Origin: Enoplolaimus lenunculus
Taxonomy: Eukaryota > Nematoda > Enoplea > Enoplida > Thoracostomopsidae
Length of the DNA stretch: 64,000 nt
Direction of reading: 5' to 3'
NCBI GenBank assembly: GCA_030248215.1
Contig: JASANG010003323.1
Location: forward strand, 186,001 to 250,000
Part shown: positions 22,281 through 34,188 of the stretch, piece after piece
Numbering within the stretch: position 1 is the first letter of the stretch
How the letters are laid out: the number at the start of each line of letters is the position of its first letter
Position numbers and translations under genes: made by a program
The notes under the pieces: generated by a model
Databases searched by the model: none
Told to the model about the DNA's origin: nothing
Seen by the model: only the letters and a program-made list of their open reading frames with translations

Positions 22281-22784
22281 TGGGCCCATTTTTGGCCAAG
22301 TTTCATAAACAACGCCAGCGTTTATGGCGACCAACAAATTTTTTCAACATTCGTAGAAAAAACTATACGAAACCTTATAGGTGTCTAAACAAATAAATAA
22401 CTTTTATATTTGATATGTGAGCTGTATTCACTTATTTTTGTATTAAGTTTTTCAACGCAACATTTTTTTAAAAGAAACCTATAAAATGCATCAGGCAAAA
22501 ACTGTATCGCATTCAAAAACGAGCAACTGGAACAAAATATTTTGTTATGAGACTTGCCCCAGTCACGGGCCAAGCGGGATATATCGTGTTCGATCCATCT
22601 TTGAAGAAAGTTGCCGAGGGTAGGCGGCGCCCTTAACTTTCTGACTGATAGCTGGCATTGAGCACAAGTCTATTTACATGTTCATTGTAAATTCCATTGA
22701 GTTGATTAATCTCAAAACGTGTTCGTCATTTCTGGTAAATGTTAACTCACCCTGAGTTGATTTAGTCTCCGGTGCGTTGTTTAA

Positions 22785-23047
22785 CCCCTTCTCACATTGA
22801 GTTGCCTGTAGGCAACTAAGCGCAATGTATATACGTTAAATAGTATATATCGCACCGTGTTTAACAATAGCAACACGTATACATAGTACTAAATCACCAC
22901 AAGACGTGAGAGCCCCCTCGGGCTCGAGCGTCAAGCTCCTATAGCTGAGTGGTGATGGTATACGCCTCCCACTCCAGTCACTGGAGTTCGAATCCTAGCA
23001 TAAAAATATTTCTCGCGGGAAATAGAAAATATTCATGTCAGAAAGGG
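22785..23047. mobile_element. Family S element, complete, TTAA-flanked
   Basis: 263 bp like the copy at 18298, with roughly 17 differences by eye; TTAA at 22781-22784 and 23048-23051. The same box A and box B are present. It sits inside a family B MITE. Confidence 0.8.
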
Positions 23048-23123
23048 TTAATTGACTCAGGTTACATGTGTTGTAGTACCGTGCTCACGGCATACGGAGC
23101 CATTGTAGTTAAATGTTTGCATG

Positions 23124-23205
23124 GCTGCGTAGCGCAGTGGTTAGAGTAGCGCCCCCATAAATTGGTACATCGCTGGTTCGAACCCCCGGTGCATCCGGAG
23201 TAAAA
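23124..23205 (+). pseudogene. tRNA-like sequence
   Basis: Box A TAGCGCAGTGGTTAGAGTAG with a perfect 4-bp D stem (GCGC/GCGC), and box B GGTTCGAACCCCC. The acceptor stem and T stem pair poorly, so it is a tRNA pseudogene or the head of a SINE, not a working tRNA. Confidence 0.5.
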
Positions 23206-23470
23206 TTTTCTTGAAGCACTCTATATTGCGCTGCTTAACTTGGAAATAATTAATCAACTCACTCAGGATTAAATCAGATTACAATGAGTTAATATTTACT
23301 GTTATTAAACTCAGAAACAACTAATTATTTCTCTGAGTTAATTAATCAACTCATCGGAATTTACAGGTTAACTAACATTAATATCTGCGCATAAAATTGT
23401 TCTAATTTAGAACATTAACTCACCAGCAACATTGCTTTAACTGTCAGGCGCAGTGACTGATATACACGTA

Positions 23471-23718
23471 CACTGTAAATTTTAGTGACTTAATTTTAGC
23501 TCAGAATGAGTTGAATCCACTCAGAGGTCTGAACTCTGAATTAGATAGTTGTTCAGAACTCAAAATAATGAACAGATTGCACTCATTCTGAGTTAACTGA
23601 TCAACTCACCCATAATTAAATCAGCTCAAAGTGAGTTAATATCTACAGTTAACTCATTAATAATCAGAAATAACTAAGTCTCTCTGAGTTGAAGAATAAA
23701 CTCATCGGAATTTACACT
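23471..23718. mobile_element. Family B MITE
   Basis: CACTGTAAATTTTAGTGAC to CATCGGAATTTACACT, preceded by TA. Confidence 0.75.
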
Positions 23719-23869
23719 TTATGAAGAATTACGTATATACATTCTCCTATTGCATGATTTTGCAATTACTACTTGCCGAAGTCATTTGCAACTTGTCAAA
23801 AGCTAGCTGAACGGACCAGTAGTCGAGAGAGGGTGCAATGGGGGGGGTAGCGTCCCTGGAAAATTGTGG

Positions 23870-23965
23870 CCGCCTAGAAAAAATTTTCAGCCTTGCTGGT
23901 AACTCATTGAAAGCCCTTGAATGCCTCTCCTGAAAAATTTTTTACCCCCCCCCCATAGCAAGGTG
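23870..23965 (+). repeat. Family D repeat
   Basis: TAGAAAAAATTTTCAGCC, AACTCATTGAAAGCCC and a poly(C) run. Confidence 0.5.
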
Positions 23966-24011
23966 AGGTCATTGAGCGCCTGTAGTTGAACTTGTAAGCA
24001 TTTACAATTTT

Positions 24012-25452
24012 AGGCGTGGTTTACTGTAATTTTTACCGCTGTGTCGAATTTCACACCGGCAATCGACGCTTGCTTAAATTGCAACCATACAAAATTGTTC
24101 AAACGACATCTGCATTTTTTGCGAAAACTTAGGTAACCGTCGATGCCCAGCTAATTTTGCAAGCTGATGTTGCCGCAACGAAATGTGCTTGATTTCAGAG
24201 ATGAAAGACAACCCCGCTTCGAAAACTGAATGTTTTAATCGACAGCGGCTTGTTTTAATGTTATGTAAGTAGCCGTCGACGCCTACTTTTAATAGTTTTA
24301 CCAATCGACAGCTACTTAACCAAAAGTAGAAAGTTACATACTGAAGGTTTGTAATCAATAGAAGCCGACGATGGCTGTCAAAACGATATTCTAAATGACA
24401 GTTGCTAAATTTCAGATTTGAAGCAAAGACAGTCCATTTTTCATTACAATGAGCGATCGGCGACAACTGCTAAATAAATTAAAAAGCAATGAGTTTTCTA
24501 AATGGGTTTTTATAAGCTGGACTAGAAAACATTTGATCCTTTTCATTAAGTTTGTAGGTATTTCTTAAGCTTGTTTGTGAGCACCCATCTGCACCTCCCG
24601 CTCCAGCTTTTTTGCAATTCTTTAGTAACTTTTGAGTCGATTGTCCGTTTGAAAATTTCGCACGGTGGTGAAGGTTTTGCTGCACATACAATTGATATCA
24701 AAAACTGTATGCTTTGTAAATGTTTATCCGGGTTGAAAATTGTTGTTTAAAATTTTATTTCATCCGCATTCTCGATTTTCTTATTCTCAAAGCTACACAA
24801 CCAACGGCAACAGATGATGCGTTCCTATTTTTGGTTACCAAGGCTAATCTAGCTTACTAAGGCTAATCGTCCAAATTTTGAACACACCCATATATCTACT
24901 CACTCAAGTAAAGTAAGGTTTGCTGCACATGCATATATCAAGAACTATACGCTTTGCAGAAAATTAAATTTTGTGTAACCTACTCTTGGCATAGACGGAT
25001 GCTTATTTCCATTTTAGTGCAAACGACAAACCGAAAAATTCACTTTTCTGTCAGTATGTGTTCATACCGTTTAAAGTAATTGTAGTATGCATCTATACAT
25101 TCGGTTTTGAAAATTAGTATCTGTCGTTCGAAAGGAAATGTAATTTTATGAACGTCAGCTACTGGCAAAAATTTGTTTCAATAAACGACGACTACTATAC
25201 TTACCATAAAGTAAGCATCGGCGGTTACTAGTGAAATGCTATTTTCTCAAGGACAGTCACTAAATTTATAAAACGCACTCGACGGTTACTGTTTTTAAAT
25301 TTTTAAGCTTGTGTTGTGTTTGATTTCGTACATTTCAAACAAATTGAAATTTCAGGTGGGACTATTTGCCCCTTTTTCGATTAGAAGATAACAGTGTCGA
25401 TTGCCGGTGTGAAATTGTACACAGCGGTAAAAATTAAAGTAAATCACGCATT
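24012..25452. mobile_element. 1.4-kb non-autonomous DNA transposon with ~55-bp inverted ends
   Basis: The left end GCGTGGTTTACTGTAATTTT and onward, and the reverse complement of the right end (GCGTGATTTACTTTAATTTT), match over about 55 bp to CACACCGGCAATCGAC with a handful of mismatches. Inside each end a motif like CGACGGTTACT / AGTAACCGTCG recurs several times in both orientations, as subterminal transposase-binding motifs do. The open frames inside are short and unrelated to known transposases. The target duplication is unclear. Confidence 0.75.
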
Positions 25453-25599
25453 ACTCTATATTTAACTTCATCGTTTATTTAAAGCTATTAAAAAGCATAA
25501 TAAAGTAAAGCTGCTATTATTTAGATTGTCATTACGTATATAATTATATAATAGTGATAATCAAATTACTGCAGCACAATTCAGGATCCATATTATCAA

Positions 25600-25880
25600 A
25601 TGTGAATGGAAGTATCATCAGTTAGTAACAGGTTTTCAAACTCACTAAAACTAAATTGCAGTCGTTGAACTAAAAATTGCTACAGGAGTAGAGCAAATTA
25701 TAGTCAAAGAATGTGCACCGTTTTGAGCCTCAGCAGTTACTGGTTCAAAAGTTATGTTCTTTGAATATTTGGTGTCATAAATTGTATTTAACAGAAAATA
25801 TAACACCTTTGAAACCTTTATATTTCAATATTCGTTTTCCGATTCAGTTATTTTTGCTATTCGTTTACACTCCGCCCTCC
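25600..25880. mobile_element. Family E fragment followed by family H fragment
   Basis: TATCATCAGTTAGTAACAGG and GAGCCTCAGCAGTTACTGG are E; AACACCTTTGAAACC and GCTATTCGTTTACACTCC are H. Confidence 0.45.
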
Positions 25881-26052
25881 TGGTCATAGATAATAATTTC
25901 TCACAAGTTCCAAGAAACGTATAGCTTATCCAACCTCCACTCTATCACGTTAACGTTTCTAAGAACCCCTTTAGAATGTCATATTTTCAATTTAATATTC
26001 AAAAAAGAAACTTTTTCAAAACCATTAGAGGGGGAATCGCCTTAGCTCCCCT

Positions 26053-29000
26053 CTAGCTACGACCCCCGAAACATCCGTCAACCTCAGGTCTAAAATTTGT
26101 GATTATATTATCGAAAACAAACTGTTCCAGTTCAGTAACTCCCTTTTGATCTGGTTCATATCCACATTCTTTAATGATTGTCGGTGCTACGCATCTGTGA
26201 ACCGCAGCGATTGTATCGCAATTGATGTAATTCTTAACTGCATCTTCGTACGTTGGATATCTTGTAAAATCCAGGTTTGGCATCACGTTCATGAGTACCG
26301 GATCCGTATCCAAACACGTGATTGCGTCATCGCTGAAATTTACTTGAAAAATTGTGTTTAAATCTATAAAACCTATGACCCGTGCAAAAATCAAAGGCCG
26401 AACGTTTTTCTGTGGGACTGCAACAGTGGAAGGTTGAGCGGTAGAAAATTTTTTTTGCTTAGACTATAAGCTTAAGCTGAAGTTTAAGTATAAGCACATT
26501 CTTGCGCTTCATTTTTACGCTTATGCTTAGTCTCAGGTTCTGGCTTAAGCTTAAGCTTAGGAATATTGTTACGGGTACGATCAACGAGTATCCCTGCGGA
26601 CGAATCCGAGATGATACTCTCACGGGTGTTCGAGGCCGTGGATCTGCCAAAGTAAGCTACTTGCCTAGAGGATGACGGTCCCCCGGCGTGATATCAGGTT
26701 TTGAGAGTCACAAAATCCCGATATCGTCGTACGCCTAAGCCTGCCTGTGCTCTAAGCTCTAACGAACCTCCGAGTGCGTGTAGGTGGATCGCACCAGTAA
26801 CAATTAGCTTTTTCCTCCGTGAATTTTAGTTCAACTGTGTGCCCACAACGTTTTCTCATGGTTAGGCTTAGTGACACTCGGTCATGGGTATAGCTTAAAC
26901 CTTAATCTTATTCCTAGAAATTGGTTGGTTCAGCAGAAATTTGCTTTACTTGGTTGTAGACCGTTTTAATAGAAAGGCGGATCGATCCTAGCCTTTGAGG
27001 TTTTTAATTGATTTTACTTGCCACTGATTCGAACCAGGGCTGTTTGTTTGATTCTCGAGACTCCAATAGTCCAGAAATTTTCATTTTCCTGCAAAACTTT
27101 AAATCTCCTTTAATGCTAAATTTGTTTCAATTTTTAGCCATGGCTCTTTGGCCAGGAAAATGCGTAGCGCTCTCGGTTCAGGATTGAACTCAATTTAAAG
27201 TTTTGCTTTATTATTGCTTTGTACATTTTATACATACATAGCATAGTAATGCAAGATACCTTGAGCCTGATGATCAAAATTTATACGTTGCAGCGCGTTA
27301 GGATCTTATAATCTTATTTGCTTATTGTTAATGACAAGCTAACAATGGCTATATTAATTGCTAGAAAAGCATGAGTAATTTATCTCAAGGATTAGCGCCG
27401 GTAAGAGTTGCCTGATCCTAGAGTTACCATCTTATCACTAACTACTCCAGCATGGGAAACTTAGGTCTTTCTTGGAGTTAGGCTTGTGTCTGGTGATGGA
27501 GAGTTTGGCTTGTCCAAGTGCAACCCTTCAGGCAGACGCAGATGACCTCTGATGCTGGAAGCATAGTCTCTCTTAACCCTAGGGTAGAATTTCTTGCACA
27601 TTGATTGGACTTCCCAGCCAAACTCACCATCCTTGCATTAACTGACTCCTGAAAACTGCACGTGTACCGTAAGGTCTAGGGAGCGAGAGGCTAGAAGGTC
27701 ATTAGGTCCACATTGATCCTAAAGACTTGAACCTAACGAGATTTCCAAGAAGGCCTTGCGTTAGGATTTAATTTTCTTTGTGTCTGTTTCCGAGGGCACG
27801 CGACTTTTTCTATAGCCCTAAGCGTGATTTTTCACAGGCTGTACATTCAGCAGTTTGATTGTCCAACGGGTGACCAAGTATTAATGCTTAGTTTCCTGGG
27901 GCCTGGCTAGAATCGCCCTAAATCACGGGGTACACCGAAATTCTCTGGACGGTAGGCCTCAGCTCTTTTGTTTGTCATATCCTAAATGCTTAGCATTAGG
28001 CTGAATTGGCATCCCTACCGCGCTGACAATCAATCCTGCGAATATTAATGTCCATCCTGAACATACTTTAAATTTTTCTAGGATCGCTGCCTATATGGCA
28101 TCACCTTGCAGGTATTTTCTAATTTAAAAATTTGCCCCCCTAAAAGTTTACACAGAATTGCTGGACCTGCGTTGTCGCCAACGCCAGGCAAAGTTTTAGA
28201 CCAAAAGTTTACCCACACCCCCTTTGTGATACCGGAAAATCCCAGCTTGGCCCCCCTTATTTCAAAATTTCCTACCCCAGCGCGTAACGCGCGTACCCCC
28301 CTTTTTTGCTGCAGCGCCCCGAAACTCCCGTGCACACTAAGTCGCCTCCGTGTGCAGGGAGATCGGTTTGCTGTCGCGGCTCGAGCACGCGAGCGAAAAC
28401 CGAAAAATGTGAAACTGAACTGAATGTTCAGCCTGTGCAGCGTCCTTTTATACTGTGCGGGGCTCAAAATCTAGCCAATGAGCGCGACCCGAAAACAGAC
28501 ATCGTAAGTTTATTTCATTGGTCGGAAATTTCTAAGTTTTGATCAGCCAATACGACAAGAGCGCTGGATTAATTCGTAAAAGCCTGTGATTGGCTGATAA
28601 ATTTTAACGTGTAATCTACAACAGGAGAGCTATGCGGGGGGCTAACGAGGCTTACCCCCATTCAAAGTTTGGACACGGAGGTGCACATGGTACCAGGGCC
28701 AGAGAAATAACGTTGTCAAGGTTTAGTCATACTCCCCTTTATGAAACATGATAACCACGTGCAGCTTTTGTCTTAAGGCCTCCCTCTTATTATATCGTAG
28801 GACACTACGCACACGCTTTACAAGGCGGGAGCCCACAGTGTAAAACTTGGGCGTGTCATAAAATAAGGTGCGTCATGACAGCATGAAAACGCAGCGAGGA
28901 GCGCCGTGTAAAATAGAATCGCGCGTAACGGATAAAGCCTAAAACCCTACAGATAAACATATGTACTGGAAAATCCTCAAAGCCAAATGCCAGTGTGCGT

Positions 29001-32000
29001 GAACTGCCCAAGCCTACAATCGTGCTATACTGACTCTCCCATCCTTGATAAAATGGGCTAACGAAAGTCTGAATTGGCGTTAGAAACAAGTCTACAAACC
29101 TCAGAGGGTGATAGTCTCGTGCTTAGTGTTATCACAAATTTTTGCTACCTTGTGCGAATACCTTAGAAAACACACCAACATAACAAATCATGACAATAGG
29201 TAAAATACACTACAAAATCTAAATATAAAGCATCGAGAAGTAATTGACACAAAAGAAAAATTCAAGCAACAAGCTAAAGCGACAATTTAAAAACATATAT
29301 AATTGGTGCCCAAAGTCCTAGAACTCTATTTTGGAATGGTCCTGTTAACCGAAACATTACGCTAAGTTGAATGATTCGAAATTTGGTACTTTATCCAGGG
29401 TAAACTGAAACCATAACTTCCCAAAACCCACTGGTCAAGTGCTAAAAACACGAAATTCCCAAAGCCTTAACCGGCCATAACTTTTGAGGTATTCGTTTGC
29501 GGACACTGTTCGGGGTGGTTTTCTTACTCAGCAGAATGTGGGGAGTCAAATGGTACCAAATTTTACATTGTACTCCGAAAAAGTGGGAATCGCATTTTTC
29601 GGAGCCGTATCCGTAAAGCGTGTGCACAGAAAATTCGAAATTTTCAATTAGCCATAAGTTTTTATCTATGGGTTTGCGGGCCATGTTTGGGGTGGTTTTC
29701 TTGCTCTACTCAGCAAGCCGAATCGAATGATACCAATTTCAATCCTGTGGCTCGAAAAAGTTGAAATCGCGTTTTTCAGGATCCGATCCGTAAAAGTGTA
29801 CATACACAAAATCTTTAAAATCTTTGATTGACCATAACTCCTTAAGTACTGGTTTGCGAACAGGGTTAGGGGTGATTTTCTTAACCTGCTCGACGAGCTG
29901 AATTGATTGATACCAAATTTGGCACCCGATCCCGAAAAAGTGAAAATTGCATTTTTGGACCCGGGATCCGTAAAGCGTACACACGTTGAATCCCGAAAAC
30001 TTCAGGGGCCCATAACTTTCGAACTATTGGTTTCCGGATAAGGTTCGGGGTGGTTTTCTCGATCAGCTCAGCGAGCTGAGTCGAATGATATTAATTTGAA
30101 CATCCGATTCCGGAAAAGTGAAAATTGCATTTTTGGGGGCCGGGCCTCCGGACGCACACGCACAAAATCTTGAAGTTTAAAAATGTCTATAACTTTTGAC
30201 TACCGCATTGCGGGCCATAATTGGGGTGATTTTCTTAGTCGGCACGATGCAGGGAAATTGCCTAATGTCAGCCTACGTGCTATATTCCGTAAAATAACAG
30301 TCAAAATTTCCTAAAAACCCAACTCGCGACCAATACTCATAACCTACATTCCCGCTAATTTTAGACGTTCGTTCACTGTGCAGGTTCGGAGTCGCTTTCT
30401 CGGCCAAAACAGAAGGCCAAGACAACAGGTACTAAATATAGAACCCCAGGAAGCCCAAAAATGAAAAGAAATTTCAAAATTTAAGTGTCAAGAAATTCAA
30501 AATTTTTGCAAGATCCTGGTTGCCGACCTAAAACGGCAGCCGGGACGGCTTACTCAGCCAACCCGGTGTGCCGAACCCAAGAGCGCCAGCTCCGCACCTA
30601 AAATTTGCAAAAACCGCAAATCATTTTCCCTCCTAAAAATCCGGTCTCCCCAAAATCATAAGCCGCCTCTCTACTCAGCTTCCTTCCTAAAAAAATCCCC
30701 TTAAGCCTTCGTAAGCATGAGTTCCTAATGCCCCCTTTGCGTATCCTGAAACCAAAAACACAACTACCCCCCCTATCCTAAACTGCCTACCCCCCTTAGG
30801 CTGAAGCGAGGCGTTGCTTAACTTAAAATTTGAAATTTTGAAAATTCAAAACAACCCTCAAAACCTTGTCTTTTTCCCCCTTACGACGCGTATCGCGTTT
30901 CCTTCGTGCTGAAACTCGTCAAGTTTGCCGGCAGCCACTACATATTATGCTGTTGGGGCTTTGAAAGTAGCCGCGTGCACCCTTAAATGTTTCGTGTAAA
31001 ATTTCTTGGCGCAGCAAAGATTGATTCGGGGGCTACATTATATGCTTCCGTCATTTCTTCTCCAACAAAGGGTACGAGTCAGAATGGACGTACGCGTGGG
31101 GGTGAGCGCAGGAACCGAGCGAGCTAGGGAAAAAACCCAAACAGTCCAAGAAGTATTTAACCCCATTACTCACCCCCAACTGCTCAGGCCCTATAGCCCC
31201 TTCGCTATCCCCAAAGAATCAAACCCCCGTATGTTAACTAGCGAAACCTACGCCGTGCAAACACGGTGTGCAGATGTGTATACTCTTATCTAGTCAACTC
31301 AATGCGGTCGATTAATTCTAGTCATATTCCAGTGAGCACAGGTACGAATCAAATTTTTAGGGGAACGGAATCCTGACGAAATCGAAACTTCGGCAGTCCG
31401 TCCGAGTCCTTAATTTTATCAGGTTTAGAAGTAAATCGTGTGGGTCAATGCATACGGCCACCTTAAGGGTACCACAGCGCAACAAAGCAAGGCATAAGAC
31501 GACAAACATGTACACGATCATATAATAGAAAACAACTGGTGGTCCTGCATTCTGGCCAAAAGAAAGTCCCGATTGTTGAGATTTCCTCCCCTTAATCGCC
31601 CCTTACTCTCATGTCTAGCTAGAATACATAAAACGGGGCGATCCCCTGTCTAACTTTGCAACTAACATACACAATTACCGACGGATTATGCAACGCTCAA
31701 CAATGACAGTTAGTAGTTATAACGCTTATCTGCCGCTTGGGTGGCGCTGAAACACTATCCGGCAATGTCTGATTGAAATCTAGTCATTTCTAAGTCACCC
31801 TTTCTAGTCAAAACTAAACGGTGAGCTAGGGGTACAGCGGAGCGCCTCCTTGAGAGATCCGTAAGATAGTGACATTAAGGTCTGTCGGCCTGCGGCTAGA
31901 CTGCACACAACAGCGAGGGTTCCAGAGACAACAATATAAAACAACAGGCATACAATGCAATTTACAGCACATGGATAAAATAGAAATCGGACAGGCAAAA

Positions 32001-32940
32001 TGGTTAACTATATACGTAACAAACGGATCCATTTACAAACACAAATTTATGTTACAATCCAATTGTGGGAACCAAATAATAATGTCCAAGAAGAATCCGG
32101 TACCCCAAGTCAACCAGTACGGCCCCTTTTGTTGCATATTTGTGTTACGTAAAATGAACTAACGGTATAGCACCACGTGATAAGATCACAACTTAAAGGA
32201 GAAACATGTCCCTGACAATATGCTTATACTACTGTTACCGGCCTGATCTATACAGTGGCCAAACCTAACATATGATACGTATAAAATACCCACACAATGT
32301 ATTGCAAATTGCGCAAATTTGCACAACATTATGCAGTGTTTTATCTACTCTCAAGTGATGAAACTTTATATTTGTTTGCCGACGAAATCGGCGTCCGTAT
32401 CCGTTATTCTGTTAAAAAACCGTAATCTAAAAATGCCATTGCTTCAATCTTATAATTACTGCTCGTGTTAACGCTAGTAAATTTTTGCCGATTTATGTGC
32501 AAGCGACCCACAGGACAGAACCCAAAATGTCGAGTTTGTGATGTAACTTACAATTGGGATCCAAACGCCAAACTCGAAACGCAAGCTAAGTGGCGTCCAA
32601 ACTCAACGCCATGATCACACACATCTTCCATAGAAGAATGTATTGAGTTCGTCAGCGAACAACTCGGTTCACATTCGGTCATCAAACCAAATTTTGTACA
32701 CATCTCTTGCATCATTTGAGACATAAAATCATTTTCTGGTGGACCATCTTCATCAGCCTCTTCGCTGTGTTCTCTAAATTTTCCTAATGGATCATCCCTC
32801 ATCAATTTATCCGTACACTGTTCATAATCTCGCAAACATTTGTATGTGTTTTCATACCATTCGACCGCACTGACAGCCGACTTCGAAAATCTCAAAACCA
32901 AAATACCAAAAATGACACTTACAATTTGCTGAAAATACAT
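26053..32940 (-). CDS. Secreted cysteine-rich protein, two exons (DUF19/T20D4.11-like)
   Basis: Exon 1 is 32940-32552 (ATG; donor GTAAGT, phase 2) and exon 2 is 26332-26053 (acceptor AAATTTCAG, matching phase; stop TAG), 222 residues. Residues 1-25 are a signal peptide (cleavage near SAVSA). Twelve cysteines follow (35, 42, 81, 90, 94, 108, 120, 136, 168, 177, 186, 217). The C-terminal part, YEDAVKNYINCDTI then HRCVAPTIIKECG, follows the spacing of the nematode DUF19 (T20D4.11-like) domain; I base this on memory of the pattern. The acidic insert EEADEDGPPEN is unusual. The 6.2-kb intron contains a family C element that is itself split by a 5.65-kb insertion. The last residues (FGGRS) and stop overlap the end of a family D repeat. 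Confidence 0.65.
26567..32217. mobile_element. 5.65-kb insertion with TG...CA ends (LTR-type fossil, possibly a solo or non-coding element)
   Basis: Starts TGTTACGGG and ends CCCTGACA, with ATAT repeated on both sides (AATAT if one base is shared). TG...CA ends and a 4-5 bp duplication are the signature of LTR-type integration. I find no pair of LTRs and no gag or pol similarity, so it may be one long solo LTR or a non-coding derivative. The 4-5 bp duplication is intact, suggesting moderate age. Base composition is distinct: C-rich tracts at 28135-28320 and 30600-30800, and a ~178-bp tandem array at 29411-30340. Confidence 0.5.
29411..30340. repeat. ~178-bp tandem array, about five diverged units
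   Basis: CCATAACTT-like anchors recur at 29411 (partial), 29473, 29651, 29830, 30010 and 30186. Each unit then has GGGGTGGTTTTCT, CGAAAAAGTG and GCATTTTT at matching offsets. Units are clearly diverged. Confidence 0.8.
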
Positions 32941-33263
32941 TTCAAATTGCGTTTGGCAAAAATTTAGTATAATTTTGAAACTAAAAGCAATCGCGAAAAT
33001 TTAAGTTGAATCAAAATTTAACCAAAAAACTAGTTATGCGTTTCGTTTGCTGAACAAATATTTTTTGTTCGCCGAGTCTGGTTTACGCGAGATAGGACTT
33101 ATCATCGAATGCCACCGTTGGTTTGTTATTAAACGCCTAAACATTAAAAAATTGTGTGGTTATCAATTTAGAAATAAGTTACGTTTATTTATTGTTAAAA
33201 CAGTTAAAACCGTGGCTGGAAACGTTTGACAGTACGTAACAGACTCCGATTAATATGTTTATT

Positions 33264-33687
33264 GGTCCATGTATAGAACAGGGCCGGATCGTTTCCCGGA
33301 GAGGCTATAATAGAGTCAGTTTCAGCTTTAGACTAATTTTTTTTGCTTAGGCTTAGGCATAGGCTTAGGAATAGGCTCATCCATACGCTTAGGCTTTTAG
33401 GCTCAGGCTTAGGCTTAGGCTTAGGAATAGGCTCATCCATACGCTTAGGCTTAGGCTTAGGCTTAGGCTTAGGAATAGGCTCATCCATACGCTCAGGCTT
33501 TTAGGCTCAGGCTTAGGCTTAGGCTTAGGAATAGGCTCATCCATACGCTTAGGCTTAGGCTTAGGCTTAGGCTTAGGCTTAGGCGTAGGCTTAGGCTTAG
33601 GAATAGGCTCATCCATACGCTTAGGCTTAGGCTTAAGCTTAGGAATATGCTTATACTACTGTTCCGGCCCTGTTCTATACATGAGCC
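33264..33687. mobile_element. Family C element, long core, exact 8-bp duplication
   Basis: GGTCCATGTATAGAACAGGG to CCCTGTTCTATACATGAGCC; TGTTTATT on both sides. The core has about 35 TTAGGC-type hexamers with GGAATAGGCTCATCCATACG spacers repeated five times. Confidence 0.9.
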
Positions 33688-34188
33688 TGTTTATTTGTTG
33701 ATTTATCCGATTAATTCTCGACGGTTATTTGGCTGGATTTTGCAGTCTCATATTCTGATCTTCAGCGAGTCTGACTTCGCTCTTAGGCGCGATATATGTC
33801 AGGGTACAATCGAAGCGCTACCTCAGTTTCCGGTAGAATTTTCGCCGGAGTTTCTGGCAATTCCGGTAGAGATCTTTTGAACAGCTTTATAAAATTCATT
33901 TGTGCGGTGCGTTTTGTTTAACATTTGGTTCAATGTTGAGGCAAAAATTACCACGATTTGGTAAAAAATTAGCGTGAAACCAAAAAATTTATCAACACCT
34001 GACAGATATTTGGTAAAATTAACAAATTAAACATGACTTAAACTACCTAATTTCGTTTAATATCCAGCTTCTAAAAAGACTCCGGCAAAATTTGTTAATC
34101 TCCCCGGCTCTGGCTCCGGTATTTTTTACTTTCGGTTGCATGCCATGATATAATATTTGATTGACCAATATAATAACTGTTTTCGTTG

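Larger units (their letters stand above)
22685..23370. mobile_element. Family B MITE split by a family S element and a tRNA-like segment
   Basis: The left arm (TTGTAAATTCCATTGAG) is at 22685-22780 and the right arm (TTGATTAATCAACTC types, CATCGGAATTTACAG) at about 23238-23370. Confidence 0.6.
26384..32266. mobile_element. Family C element split by a large insertion
   Basis: The left part at 26384-26566 (CGAACGTTTTTCTGTGGGAC, TTAGGC-like hexamers, TTAGGAATAT) and the right part at 32218-32266 (ATATGCTTATACTACTGTTA, GATCTATACAGTGGCC) rebuild one ordinary copy. Confidence 0.75.

Noticed and set aside
24074-24691. Minus-strand frames of 130 and 70 residues
   Set aside because: They lie wholly inside the inverted-repeat element at 24012-25452 and resemble no transposase; the subterminal motifs explain the sequence.
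28078-28467. Overlapping long frames on both strands
   Set aside because: They lie in the C-rich part of the TG...CA insertion, with no similarity, no splice context and equal openness on both strands.
33389-33616. KPKPKP / LSLSLS repeat proteins
   Set aside because: They are translations of TTAGGC arrays in family C; similar frames occur in every long copy.
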